In this document: in pieces, positions 30,361 to 40,161 of the stretch
Numbering within the stretch: the stretch's first letter is position 1
Layout of the letters: each line of letters opens with the position of its first letter
Assembly: GCA_024742355.1 (NCBI GenBank)
Contig: JANSYM010000005.1
Coordinates: forward strand, 248,001-312,000
Direction of reading: 5' to 3'
DNA: 64,000 nucleotides
Origin: Hyphomonadaceae bacterium
GTDB lineage: Bacteria > Pseudomonadota > Alphaproteobacteria > Caulobacterales > Hyphomonadaceae
Program-made: the position numbers and the translations under genes
Notes under the pieces: model-generated
Database searches by the model: none
What the model was told of the DNA's origin: nothing
What the model saw: the letters and a program-made list of their open reading frames with translations, nothing else

Positions 30361-30843
30361 CTAACGGCGCCTCAGGAAAACATACCAGGCACCCGTCCCG
30401 CCATGTTTGGCATGGGCCGGCGCGAAGCCACTGATCAGGGCCCGGGCCTCTGGTAATTCCAACCAGTGCAGGAAGCTCTGCCGGAGGACTCCTTCGCCGC
30501 GTTTTCCCTTGCCCGTAATCACGATAACGCATTGCGAGCCCCTGGCCTGTTCCTGCCGAAGAAAGCGCGGCAGGATCTGAAACGCGCTCTCTCTGGTATG
30601 GCCATGAAGATCGAAGCTCGCAGAAATGGCCTGCTTACCCCGCCGCACCGCCTTTTCGTTCTGCCGGTTTTGCGGAGCGGGCAGGGGTCGGTTTCGAAGT
30701 TTGACTGGCGGTAAGACACCCGGCTCATCACGCGCGCGCGGGGTTCCAGCGGGTGTGCCGCGTCGTCCGGTCAGCGGTTTGACGGTGCGCGTCGCCGCCG
30801 ACCAGGCGCGTTTTTCTTTATCTGTCAGGTCGCGCCCACTCAT
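30361..30843 (-). CDS. Smr/MutS2-domain protein
   Basis: LDLHGHTRESAF-like (FDLHGHTRESAFQILPRFL), VITGKGKRGEGVLR. Confidence 0.88.
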   Translation of the reverse strand: MSGRDLTDKEKRAWSAATRTVKPLTGRRGTPAGTPRARDEPGVLPPVKLRNRPLPAPQNRQNEKAVRRGKQAISASFDLHGHTRESAFQILPRFLRQEQARGSQCVIVITGKGKRGEGVLRQSFLHWLELPEARALISGFAPAHAKHGGTGAWYVFLRRR

Positions 30844-30853
30844 GCCCAGCCTT

Positions 30854-32086
30854 CTAGGGCGTCAGCACCACAGGTCCAGTACTTGTTGCCTGCGCGGCGC
30901 TGTTCAGCCGGATACGTTCGGCAACGGCCCGCGGCAGCAGGACCCACATGCGGCCGGGTGCATTGACCGTGTCCGCGCGCGCGCCAGCATCCAAGCCCGT
31001 ACCGAAGTAAAGATCCCCGCGCACCGCGCCCTTGATCGCCCCGCCTGTATCCTGGGAGACGACGAGGCCCGACCAACTGCCCCCAAGCCCCGGCGCGGTG
31101 GTTTGTACGAACAGCGGTACGCCGCCGGCATGGAAGTCGAGATCGACCGCCATGGATCCGAGCGGTGTCAGCGGCACGCCGAACGAGCCTTTGGGTCCAA
31201 GTCGCGGATCACCCTCCGGCTCAATGTCAAAGAACACAAAGCGCGGATTCGAATTCATCGCCTGGCGGGCGCGCTCTGGCGTGGTGCGATCCATCCAGGC
31301 ACGAATGCCCTGCATACTGGCTTCGCCCCGGGTGATCCAGCCGCGCTCGAGCAACCAGTTCGCGGTCGACCGAAACGGTTGACCATTATTCGCCGCATAG
31401 ACGGCGCGCAGGGTTCGCCCGTCTGGCAGCATCAGACGGCCTGAGCCCTGAATTTGCAAAAAGAACACATCGGCGGGATGCGCATAGGCCAGGGGTCGTA
31501 CCCCAAGACGTGTAATCTCCGCCCGGATCGGATATTCCCGCCGCGATCCGTCGGGAAGAGTCTGATAGACCTTGCCCGACGAGGTAATCAGATCATGCGG
31601 GCGCCCCGGAACCGGTTCTGTAAAAGGCGGTTCGGGAGACAGGCGCGCCTCATAAGTCGGTTCGAAATAGCCGGTGAATCGCGAGGCCCCATCCGGCGCA
31701 GCAATCTCTACCGGTGTGAACAAGGCTTGCATCACCGCCCGCGCACTTTGCGCATCGCCAATGACATCCAGCGCCGCACAGGCGGGCGCCCAGTCATCAT
31801 GACGGCCGGCCCAGGGCGCTCGCGTCGAGACCAGGCTTTGCGGCGACCGCCGCGCGAACACCTCGCAGCTGCGCACCATGGCCGACAGGCCAGGGGCAAG
31901 ATCGGCGCTTTGCCAGCCGGGCAAGCTGTCATAGGCGACCGGTCGCGGCAGCGTCTCCCACAGGCTCGGATCAACGGGCTGAGACGGTGGGACCTGTACC
32001 GGCTGCGGAGGGACGCGGCGCGGTGCACTGGACACACATCCCGACAGGACCAGCAAGGCGCCGCAAAGAAGGCCGATGATTCGCAT
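30854..32086 (-). CDS. mltA: membrane-bound lytic murein transglycosylase A
   Basis: RFTGYFEPTYEA; FLQIQGSGRLMLPDG; DTGGAIKGAVRGDLYFGTG. Confidence 0.92.
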   Translation of the reverse strand: MRIIGLLCGALLVLSGCVSSAPRRVPPQPVQVPPSQPVDPSLWETLPRPVAYDSLPGWQSADLAPGLSAMVRSCEVFARRSPQSLVSTRAPWAGRHDDWAPACAALDVIGDAQSARAVMQALFTPVEIAAPDGASRFTGYFEPTYEARLSPEPPFTEPVPGRPHDLITSSGKVYQTLPDGSRREYPIRAEITRLGVRPLAYAHPADVFFLQIQGSGRLMLPDGRTLRAVYAANNGQPFRSTANWLLERGWITRGEASMQGIRAWMDRTTPERARQAMNSNPRFVFFDIEPEGDPRLGPKGSFGVPLTPLGSMAVDLDFHAGGVPLFVQTTAPGLGGSWSGLVVSQDTGGAIKGAVRGDLYFGTGLDAGARADTVNAPGRMWVLLPRAVAERIRLNSAAQATSTGPVVLTP

Positions 32087-32146
32087 GCCGCGGAGTCTAG
32101 GCGCGAATGTCCTGGTGGCTCAAGTTACGAAATGGGATTGGCGCCG

Positions 32147-32761
32147 CTAGTCGGCCGTATCGACATCGTCGAGCAACCAGTTTGGATCGGATGACTGGGT
32201 CTGGCGCATGAACGTCCACAGCTCGCTGGCCTTGGTCGTCGTCTCGCCATCACCGAGCTCGGATTCATAATGCACGGTGACGCGGGCCATGCCGCTGGAA
32301 TCCAGCGACGCGTCAGAAATTTCGGCTCTGCGAATGCGCAGCAATTGAAGCCCTTCGGCGCCGCTGGCTTCGCGCTCGGTGATTGCCGCGTCCCAGGCCT
32401 CATAGACATCCGTATCCAGAAGCGGCTTCAGGGCAGCGCGATCGCCGCGGCCAAATGCAGCGACGATCATCTCATACGCGCCGCGGGCGCCGCGCATGAA
32501 ACTGACCGGCTCGAAAGATGGATCCGCACCATAGATGGCTTCCATACCGTCCGCCGCCGGACCCGTGAAGTTTGGCCGCATCTGAACCACATCGCCGCCC
32601 GTTGGCGCCTGTTCTGTCGGCACCGGGCGCGGGCCTGGTGTGGGTGTCCGGTTTCGTCCTTCCGGCGGACCATCATCCTGGCCGAGTGTCACGAACAGCC
32701 GCCAACCGATAAACAGGGCAATCCCCGCCAGGAGCAGAAATTCGATCATGGATGAAGACAT
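32147..32761 (-). CDS. Tim44/TimA family membrane adaptor protein
   Basis: Tim44-like C-terminal domain; synteny with secB. Confidence 0.88.
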   Translation of the reverse strand: MSSSMIEFLLLAGIALFIGWRLFVTLGQDDGPPEGRNRTPTPGPRPVPTEQAPTGGDVVQMRPNFTGPAADGMEAIYGADPSFEPVSFMRGARGAYEMIVAAFGRGDRAALKPLLDTDVYEAWDAAITEREASGAEGLQLLRIRRAEISDASLDSSGMARVTVHYESELGDGETTTKASELWTFMRQTQSSDPNWLLDDVDTAD

Positions 32762-32885
32762 GTGTGATTCTTTCTTTTGTCTTGCTCAGTGTCATATAGG
32801 CGCTTTCGCCGAAGTGCCACCCACCGTTGCGCCACTTTCTGGCACATGTTACGCGCGTGTCATCTTAGCCTTAGAGTGAATTTCA

Positions 32886-33401
32886 ATGACCGACACCCCC
32901 GATATGGCAACTCAGCCGCAAGACAATGCCCAACCGCAAGGGCCCGCTATTCGCGTCCTCAGCCAGTATATCAAGGACCTGTCCTTCGAAAACCCGGGCG
33001 CCACGGTACAGGATCAGCCAAATATCGAGCTTGGTATCGATGTCGGCGCTGCCCCGCGCCAGGGCCAGGAAGGTGTATTCGAAGTCACATTGAAGCTGAA
33101 AGCCCGTGCCGGCACCGAGACGACCGCGCTGTTCCTGATCGAAATGGATTATTCGGGCCTGTTCCATCTCCAGGGTTTCGCGCAAGCCGACATGGAACCC
33201 ATCCTGCTGATCGAATGCCCGCGCATCCTGTTCCCGTTCGCGCGTCGCATCATTGCGGATATTTCAGCCGAAGGCGGTTTCCCACCGCTACGGATTGACC
33301 CTGTCGATTTCGGGGCGCTTTACAATTCTCAGAAACAGCGGGCGGCCCAGGCTGCTGCGCAACAGCAAGCCGCGCCGGAGTCGACCGAACCTCAGGCGTA
33401 G
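32886..33401 (+). CDS. secB: protein-export chaperone SecB
   Basis: YIKDLSFENPG; PRILFPFARRIIADISAEGGFPPLRIDPVDF. Confidence 0.96.
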   Translation: MTDTPDMATQPQDNAQPQGPAIRVLSQYIKDLSFENPGATVQDQPNIELGIDVGAAPRQGQEGVFEVTLKLKARAGTETTALFLIEMDYSGLFHLQGFAQADMEPILLIECPRILFPFARRIIADISAEGGFPPLRIDPVDFGALYNSQKQRAAQAAAQQQAAPESTEPQA

Positions 33402-34090
33402 CGTTTCCAGATCGCATCCTCGCCGAGCGTTTCGACGAACTCGGCGTGGGTGGTCTGATCCGTTTCGGAAATCTCCTGATCCAGCGGGGCAGGGCGTTGC
33501 ACCGCCGGAGCGCGTTCACCGCTCGTAGTGCCGGCCTGTTCGCCAAAATCAAACTTGTGGGCGCGGCCGCCAAGCAATTCCAGATAGACCTCGGCGAGTA
33601 ACTGGCTGTCGAGCAAGGCGCCGTGAAAGGTTCGCGCGTCGGCATTGACGTCAAAGCGCTTGCACAAGGCATCCAGACTGGCTGGTGCGCCCGGATATTT
33701 CTTGCGCGCGATCGCAACTGTGTCGACCCAACGCTCTTCCGGAATAATCGCCTTTCCGCAGCGCTGCAGCTCCATATTCAGGAAGCCCCGGTCGAACTTG
33801 GCATTGTGGGCGACCAGCGTCGCATCGCCGATAAATTCCAGAAACGCGTCAACGATCGATGGGTCTTCGAAGCCCGGCTTGTCGACCAGATCGTCATCGG
33901 TGATCCCGGTTATCCGGATCGTTGCTTCCGAAACCGGGCGGCCAGGATTGATATAGGTCTGGAAGGTTTTGCCGCTGGGCACATGATTGATCAGCTCGAC
34001 CGCGCCGAGTTCAATGATGCGATCATCCTTGTCCCATTCAAGGCCAGTGGTTTCTGTATCGAAGGCGATCTCGCGAATAGCGTCAGGCAT
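33392..34090 (-). CDS. dnaQ: DNA polymerase III epsilon subunit
   Basis: IAFDTETTGL; VAHNAKFDRGF. Confidence 0.94.
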   Translation of the reverse strand: MPDAIREIAFDTETTGLEWDKDDRIIELGAVELINHVPSGKTFQTYINPGRPVSEATIRITGITDDDLVDKPGFEDPSIVDAFLEFIGDATLVAHNAKFDRGFLNMELQRCGKAIIPEERWVDTVAIARKKYPGAPASLDALCKRFDVNADARTFHGALLDSQLLAEVYLELLGGRAHKFDFGEQAGTTSGERAPAVQRPAPLDQEISETDQTTHAEFVETLGEDAIWKRYA

Positions 34091-34688
34091 CAGCTTGGTC
34101 CAGGCCGTTTAGAAGGTCTATTATGGCTTGAACGTGTGCGCGGGTGAAGTCAAAGCCAAAAGCCGTGCTGATGACAAAGTCTGCCCGCGCGCGCTTGTCC
34201 GCGTCGGACATTTGTTTGGCTCGGATCTGTTCGAACTGCTCAACCGACATTTCGCCCCGCGCCAGAACGCGCGCCTCCTGAAGATCGGCGGGCGCGGTGA
34301 CCACGGCAACATAGTCGCATCGCTGATCGCCACCCGTTTCAAACAGGAGCGGAATGTCGAGGACGGCGATTTTTGAATCGCTTTCAAGGGCTTGCTGGCG
34401 AAAGTTCAACTGGCTCCGCCCGACCAGGGGGTGCACAATCCGCTCCAGATCCTTCATCGCGTCCGGATCATCCACGACTTTCGCCCGCAAAGCGGCACGG
34501 TCGACGGCGCCATCCTTGAGAATATCGCCGAATCTTTCGGACAGGGGTCCGACAGCGGCCCCGCCTTTTTCGTACAGCGCGTGCACGGCTGCATCAGCAT
34601 CATAGACCGGGAGTCCGGCGGCGGCGAACATGGCGGCCGTTGCCGTCTTACCCATCCCGATCGATCCGGTGAGTCCTAGAATGATCAT
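34083..34688 (-). CDS. coaE: dephospho-CoA kinase
   Basis: LGLTGSIGMGKTATA; LDIPLLFETGG. Confidence 0.94.
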   Translation of the reverse strand: MIILGLTGSIGMGKTATAAMFAAAGLPVYDADAAVHALYEKGGAAVGPLSERFGDILKDGAVDRAALRAKVVDDPDAMKDLERIVHPLVGRSQLNFRQQALESDSKIAVLDIPLLFETGGDQRCDYVAVVTAPADLQEARVLARGEMSVEQFEQIRAKQMSDADKRARADFVISTAFGFDFTRAHVQAIIDLLNGLDQADA

Positions 34689-35497
34689 GACACAGCCTCC
34701 AATGCGGCGCGGCATCTTCGCAAGCCTGACTCGAGATCCGGCATTTCATCAAACCAGATTTTGAAACTATATGCCGCCTGCGCCACAAGCATGGTTAAAC
34801 CATCAATCGCGTTCCAACCCTGATCAGCCGCGTGCTTGATCTGCGGCGCGGCGATCTTGCCGTAGGACAAGTCGAAGAAGGTCCGTCCTTCTCCACCTGG
34901 TAAGGAGAGGATGTCGCCCCGGTGTCCCATACTCGTCGTGTTGACGACGATCGTTGCAGATTCGATATATTCTTTATACTGACTTATTGGTGCCACTTCA
35001 GCTAAATCAGGTGCCAATTCCTCGCAGAGATCCCGCGCTTTTTGCAGGGTTCGATTCAGGATAGAAAGCGATGCTCCGTACTCTGATAATGCGTGAATAA
35101 CGGCTCGGGCCGAACCTCCCGCGCCGAGGATAACCACCCTGTCTGCTACCGGGTCGATCGCGCCGAGCGCCTCCAGGAATCCAGGCGCATCTGTATTGTC
35201 GGCATACCAGGCGCCATCGCCCCTAAATGTCAGTGTGTTCGCGGCGCCGATTGTCTGCGCGGCGTCGCTGCTTTCCCGGGCGGCCCGTAGAGCCGCCTGC
35301 TTATGTGGCAGGGTTACATTGACGCCAAGACATTCACGTTTTTCAAGTATTTTCAAAGCATTGCCGAATGCGCCGTCTGGAACATGCATCGCTTCATAAG
35401 TCGCGTTGAACCCCATATCGCGCAGCCATCCATTGTGAATGAGTGGTGACAGGGAATGCGCGATGGGGTCGCCGATTACGCCGAGCAGTTTGGTCAT
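34685..35497 (-). CDS. aroE: shikimate dehydrogenase
   Basis: GVIGDPIAHSLSPLIHN; VTLPHKQAAL; GAGGSARAV. Confidence 0.94.
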   Translation of the reverse strand: MTKLLGVIGDPIAHSLSPLIHNGWLRDMGFNATYEAMHVPDGAFGNALKILEKRECLGVNVTLPHKQAALRAARESSDAAQTIGAANTLTFRGDGAWYADNTDAPGFLEALGAIDPVADRVVILGAGGSARAVIHALSEYGASLSILNRTLQKARDLCEELAPDLAEVAPISQYKEYIESATIVVNTTSMGHRGDILSLPGGEGRTFFDLSYGKIAAPQIKHAADQGWNAIDGLTMLVAQAAYSFKIWFDEMPDLESGLRRCRAALEAVS

Positions 35498-36087
35498 GCC
35501 GTCAACACCTCGCGCACGCGCAAATAATCGAGCAGAGGCAACAGCGGGAGGCCGAGAATGGAAAAATAATCGCCCTCGATTTGAGAGAATAATTGTGCCC
35601 CGCGACTTTCCAATTGATAGGCGCCAACAGTCGTCAGCAACGCCTCTCCGCACTCTTGTATGTAACCATCTATGAAAGTATCACTCAGTGTACGGATTGT
35701 AAGTTTGGGGCGCGCCAGGAAGCGCCAAACAGGCTCGCCATTTTCCGCCACGACAATCGCGGTTTCCAGGTAGTGGGATTTGCCTGATAGCTTTCGCAAA
35801 TGGTTTCTCGCCCTGTCGAGATCGGCGGGCTTGTCGAAGGCTTCATCCCCCAGATTGAGCATCTGGTCTCCGCCAATCACCAGACCTGGTGTCGAGCGCG
35901 ATACTTTCACAGCCTTCATTTCGGCCAGCTGCATAGCCTGGTCTCGTACGCTCAATCCTTCAGCGCGCATGGCGATTTTCGCCGCATCCTCGTCGACATT
36001 GGGTTTGATTGAAACGGCATCCACGCCGGCACCAGCAAGAAGGGCGCGGCGGCTGGCGCTGCCAGAAGCCAGAATAATGTCCAGCAT
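35494..36087 (-). CDS. maf: Maf-like nucleotide pyrophosphatase
   Basis: LASGSASRRALLAGAG; GGDQML. Confidence 0.92.
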   Translation of the reverse strand: MLDIILASGSASRRALLAGAGVDAVSIKPNVDEDAAKIAMRAEGLSVRDQAMQLAEMKAVKVSRSTPGLVIGGDQMLNLGDEAFDKPADLDRARNHLRKLSGKSHYLETAIVVAENGEPVWRFLARPKLTIRTLSDTFIDGYIQECGEALLTTVGAYQLESRGAQLFSQIEGDYFSILGLPLLPLLDYLRVREVLTA

Positions 36088-36911
36088 CAGATGAAGCCCC
36101 GTCTTTCATTAAGCTTGTTGAGAATGGCCGCGGCGGTTTCCTCGACGCTGCGCCGCGAGACGTCGATGACCGGCCATTTATTGCGTTGGAACAGGCGACT
36201 GGCTTCGGTCACTTCGGCGCGCACCGCTTCCTCATCGACATAATTGGTTTTCGTTTGCTCATTCAGCGACATCAAACGCTGGCCGCGAATCTGGAGCAGG
36301 CGCTCCACTCCGATTTTCAGGCCGACCACCATTGGATGCTTTAATTCCTCAACGAGGGACGGGAGCGGAATGCCGGGCACGAGCGGAATGTTGCCCGCTT
36401 TCACGCCGCGATTGGCAAGATAGACACAAGTCGGCGTCTTCGACGTTCGACTGACTCCAAGCAGGACAACATCGGCATCGACCAGGCCGGTAACATTCTG
36501 GCCGTCATCATGATTAAGCGCAAAGTCGATCGCCGAGATGCGTTTGAAATAATCCTCGTTCAGCGCGTGCTGGCTGGCAATTTTCTCGCTCGCCGCGATG
36601 CCGAGATGGCGCGAGAGCATATGGATTGAGGGGTCCAGGACCGGAAGGGTCTGAATGCCGCGCTGGCGGCAGAACTGTTCCAGCTTGCGCCGCAGATTCT
36701 CGTCTGAAACCGTGTACCAGACGACGCCCGGGGCAGCTTCAATCTCGGCCATCACCCGATCGAGCTGACGTTCGGACCGGACCAGGTAATAATTGTGCTC
36801 CAGCGGAATGGTGCGGTCGAACTGCGCGGCCGCAGCGCGCATGACCGCGTTCAACGTCTCGCCCGTGGAATCCGAGACAAGGTGTACATTGAAATAGATA
36901 GAAAGCCGCAT
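36087..36911 (-). CDS. ppsR: pyruvate,water dikinase / PPDK regulatory protein (DUF299)
   Basis: HLVSDSTGETLNAVMRAA; GVSRTSKTPTCVYLANRG. Confidence 0.93.
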   Translation of the reverse strand: MRLSIYFNVHLVSDSTGETLNAVMRAAAAQFDRTIPLEHNYYLVRSERQLDRVMAEIEAAPGVVWYTVSDENLRRKLEQFCRQRGIQTLPVLDPSIHMLSRHLGIAASEKIASQHALNEDYFKRISAIDFALNHDDGQNVTGLVDADVVLLGVSRTSKTPTCVYLANRGVKAGNIPLVPGIPLPSLVEELKHPMVVGLKIGVERLLQIRGQRLMSLNEQTKTNYVDEEAVRAEVTEASRLFQRNKWPVIDVSRRSVEETAAAILNKLNERRGFI

Positions 36912-37261
36912 GACCGCCCTGATTTAATTCACATGTCCTGTGCCGGAAGGGATGGAATTCGACAAGCCCTGTGGATGAATTGTGGATAAGCCGATTGTGC
37001 CCCGAATCCGACTCTGAATCGCACAAGTGACCGAATCTGACTCATCCGGTTTCCGACCTGTTCCAGACATCTGTTACGCGCCATGGTTAACCAATTATTT
37101 ACAATTTTTTCAGACCGTTAACAAAGTGTTAACCTTGCACCGATCTGGGGACAAGCTGTGGATACAGCAGGGACAAATGACCTCACCTGATGTTTTCCAC
37201 GAGACTCCGGTCTTAATAATGATAAGTCGTTTCGAGTTTGGTTTTGGGTTTGAAAATTCTA
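36912..37261. other. oriC: putative chromosomal replication origin
   Basis: DnaA-box-like 9-mers TGTGGATGA (36970), TGTGGATAA (36981), TGTGGATAC (37157); AT-rich 37084-37135; CtrA-type site; GANTC cluster; next to hemE. Confidence 0.8.
37118..37133. promoter_or_regulatory. CtrA-type binding site TTAA-N7-TTAAC
   Basis: TTAACAAAGTGTTAAC; a second near-match TTAA-CCAATTA-TTTAC at 37087-37102. Confidence 0.65.
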
Positions 37262-38305
37262 ATGGCTGAGTCGCGTTCATCACGTTTTCTGAAAGTGCTT
37301 TCTGGCACCCCCACGTCTCCCGTACCCATCTGGATGATGCGACAAGCCGGACGGCATTTGCCTGAATATCTCGAGCTGAGATCGCGGGCGAAAGACTTTC
37401 TCGATTTTTGCTATTCTCCGTCCATGGCAGCCGAAGCCACACTGCAACCCATTCGCCGATACGATATGGATGCGGCGATCCTGTTTGCCGATATTCTCCT
37501 CATTCTCGATGCCATTGGTCTAGATGTACGGTTCGAGAAAGGTGTGGGACCGATCGTCGAAACTGTGAAAGATGAAAGCGATCTCCGGCGCGTTCCTATG
37601 GAAAAGGCGGTTCAGAGATTGTCGCCCGTTTATGAAACAGTAGATCGGGTTCGCTCAAAACTAGATCCAGACAAAGGACTGATCGGATTTTGCGGGGCGC
37701 CCTGGACTGTAGCGCTCTATGCGATTGAAGGGCGCGGCGGAACGGACAAAAGTACAGCCCGCGGATGGGGGTACTCAAATCCGGATCTTCTAAACAAGCT
37801 GCTCGATCTGATCATTGAGGCGAGTGCGCAATATCTGGCGGAACAGGTGAAGGCCGGCGCAGATGCATTGATGATCTTCGAATCCTGGGCAGAGGGTTTG
37901 CCATCGGACCTGTTCCAAACTCTGGTAATCGACCCGAATGCGCGGCTGGTTCAGCGGCTTCGAGATATGGGTATTTCTGTGCCGATTATCGGATTTCCAC
38001 GCGGCGCCGCGACCATGTTGAAATCGTACACATCACAGGTGGCGGTGAATGGCGTGGGTCTCGATACGGCGATTGATCCTGGGCATATTGCTGGCGCGGT
38101 GCCGCAAAATATGGCGGTGCAAGGTCATCTCGATCCTCTTTTATTGATCGCTGGCGGCGATGCGATGGATGCGCGGGTTCGAGAATTACTCGCTGCATAT
38201 TCGGGCCGGCCACACATTTTCAATCTCGGCCATGGTGTCCGGCCGGAAACGCCGATTGCACATGTTGAGCGCGTCGTTGAACTCGTCCGGGAAGGGGCGC
38301 AATAG
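37262..38305 (+). CDS. hemE: uroporphyrinogen decarboxylase
   Basis: PVPIWMMRQAGRHLPEYLELR; GFCGAPWTVALYAIEG; FNLGHGVRPETP. Confidence 0.96.
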   Translation: MAESRSSRFLKVLSGTPTSPVPIWMMRQAGRHLPEYLELRSRAKDFLDFCYSPSMAAEATLQPIRRYDMDAAILFADILLILDAIGLDVRFEKGVGPIVETVKDESDLRRVPMEKAVQRLSPVYETVDRVRSKLDPDKGLIGFCGAPWTVALYAIEGRGGTDKSTARGWGYSNPDLLNKLLDLIIEASAQYLAEQVKAGADALMIFESWAEGLPSDLFQTLVIDPNARLVQRLRDMGISVPIIGFPRGAATMLKSYTSQVAVNGVGLDTAIDPGHIAGAVPQNMAVQGHLDPLLLIAGGDAMDARVRELLAAYSGRPHIFNLGHGVRPETPIAHVERVVELVREGAQ

Positions 38306-38737
38306 ATGACGCTCTATCTGTGGATCAAGGCGGCGCACATCATTTTTGTCATCGCGCTGATGGCAGGGCTTCTGATCTATCCGCGCTATAAATTGCATCA
38401 GCTGGGTTCGAAGCCAGGTGATGAGCTGTTCGAAACGATGAAAGAGGCGTCGAACCGGTTGCGGAAGATCATCCTAAACCCAGCGCTGGTGATTGTCTGG
38501 ATCCTCGGATTGACCATGCTTTATCTGAACCAGGCGCTGCTCAGCCAGGGGTGGATGCACACGAAACTTCTGCTCGTTTTAATTCTTAGCGGTTTGCACG
38601 GATATTTCATTTCCATTGGAAAAAAAATCGATCGTGGTGATGTGGCGCCAACACCTCGCACATTGAAGATGCTCAATGAGGTGCCATTCCTGATCATGAT
38701 CGGTGTTGTGATCCTCGCAGTTGGTAAACCTTTCTAA
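38306..38737 (+). CDS. hemJ: protoporphyrinogen IX oxidase HemJ / CopD-like membrane protein
   Basis: LWIKAAHIIFVIALMAGLLIYPRYKLH; downstream of hemE. Confidence 0.88.
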   Translation: MTLYLWIKAAHIIFVIALMAGLLIYPRYKLHQLGSKPGDELFETMKEASNRLRKIILNPALVIVWILGLTMLYLNQALLSQGWMHTKLLLVLILSGLHGYFISIGKKIDRGDVAPTPRTLKMLNEVPFLIMIGVVILAVGKPF

Positions 38738-38863
38738 GGCTTCACAGTCAGACCTCTTGACCAAAAGGCCGCTTAGGCGCATATGCGGGACAAGTCGCCG
38801 TCCGGCGCGCGGGCACTTTTCGCCCATATTTCCCCATTTTCAAAATCTGGAAACCGGCACCCT

Positions 38864-40159
38864 ATGCCTGATACTGCACCCGAAATCGATCTTCCGACCG
38901 AAGTTTACCTGCGCGAACTGAAAGCAAAATCCCCAACCGAGCTGCTCGCTTATGCCGAGATGCTGGAAGTGGAAAATGCATCGTCGCTGCGGACGCAGGA
39001 TATGCTGTACGCCATCCTGAAAGAACTTGCCGAGCAGGAAGTTCAGATTGTCGGCCGCGGCGTGGTCGAAGTTTTGCCAGACGGTTTCGGCTTCCTGCGC
39101 TCGCCGGAATCGAATTATCTCGCCGGGCCGGACGATATCTATGTCAGCCCAAAAGTCTTGAAAAAGGCTGGACTCAAGACCGGAGACACGGTGGAGGGTC
39201 CAATTGCTGAACCTGGCGAGAATGAACGATACTTTGCGCTCACTGGTGTCAGCTCAATCAATTTTGAGGACCCAGAGAAAGCGCGTCAGAAAGTCCATTT
39301 TGACAACTTAACCCCGCTTTATCCGGAAGAACGCCTCCTTATGGAAGGCCAGGACCCAACGAAAAAGGACCGTTCCGGCCGGGTCATCGACATTGTTTCG
39401 CCGATCGGCAAAGGTCAGCGCGCCCTGATCGTGGCGCCGCCGCGGACTGGTAAGACCGTCCTGCTTCAGAATATCGCCGCTGCGATCGAAGAAAATCATC
39501 CGGAATGTTACCTCCTGGTCCTTCTCATCGACGAGCGTCCGGAAGAGGTGACCGACATGAAACGGTCGGTCAAAGGCGAGGTAATTTCGTCCACGTTTGA
39601 TGAACCGGCATCCCGCCACGTTGCGGTCGCCGATATGGTCATCGAAAAGGCCAAGCGCCTGGTCGAGCATGGCCGCGATGTCGTCATCCTGCTCGACTCG
39701 ATTACCCGTCTCGGTCGGGCGTACAATACAACCGTCCCAAGCTCCGGTAAGGTTCTGACAGGTGGTGTTGATGCCAATGCGTTGCAGCGCCCGAAACGTT
39801 TCTTCGGCGCCGCACGGAATGTCGAAGACGGCGGATCGCTGACCATTGTTGCCACAGCGCTGATCGATACCGGATCGCGTATGGACGAGGTCATCTTCGA
39901 GGAATTCAAAGGCACCGGTAACTCGGAAATCGTCCTCGATCGCAAAGTCGCCGACAAGCGCACTTTCCCAGCCATCGACATCATGAAGTCTGGCACACGG
40001 AAAGAAGAGCTGATCACCGACAAGGCGCAGCTTCAGAAAATCTATGTCCTGCGCCGCATCCTCAATCCGATGGGTACCTCGGACGCCATCGACTTCCTGC
40101 TCGACAAGCTGAAGCAGACGAAGACGAATGACGAATTCTTCGAGGCTATGAAAAACTAA
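38864..40159 (+). CDS. rho: transcription termination factor Rho
   Basis: [41 protein letters not shown]. Confidence 0.97.
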   Translation: MPDTAPEIDLPTEVYLRELKAKSPTELLAYAEMLEVENASSLRTQDMLYAILKELAEQEVQIVGRGVVEVLPDGFGFLRSPESNYLAGPDDIYVSPKVLKKAGLKTGDTVEGPIAEPGENERYFALTGVSSINFEDPEKARQKVHFDNLTPLYPEERLLMEGQDPTKKDRSGRVIDIVSPIGKGQRALIVAPPRTGKTVLLQNIAAAIEENHPECYLLVLLIDERPEEVTDMKRSVKGEVISSTFDEPASRHVAVADMVIEKAKRLVEHGRDVVILLDSITRLGRAYNTTVPSSGKVLTGGVDANALQRPKRFFGAARNVEDGGSLTIVATALIDTGSRMDEVIFEEFKGTGNSEIVLDRKVADKRTFPAIDIMKSGTRKEELITDKAQLQKIYVLRRILNPMGTSDAIDFLLDKLKQTKTNDEFFEAMKN

Positions 40160-40161
40160 GG

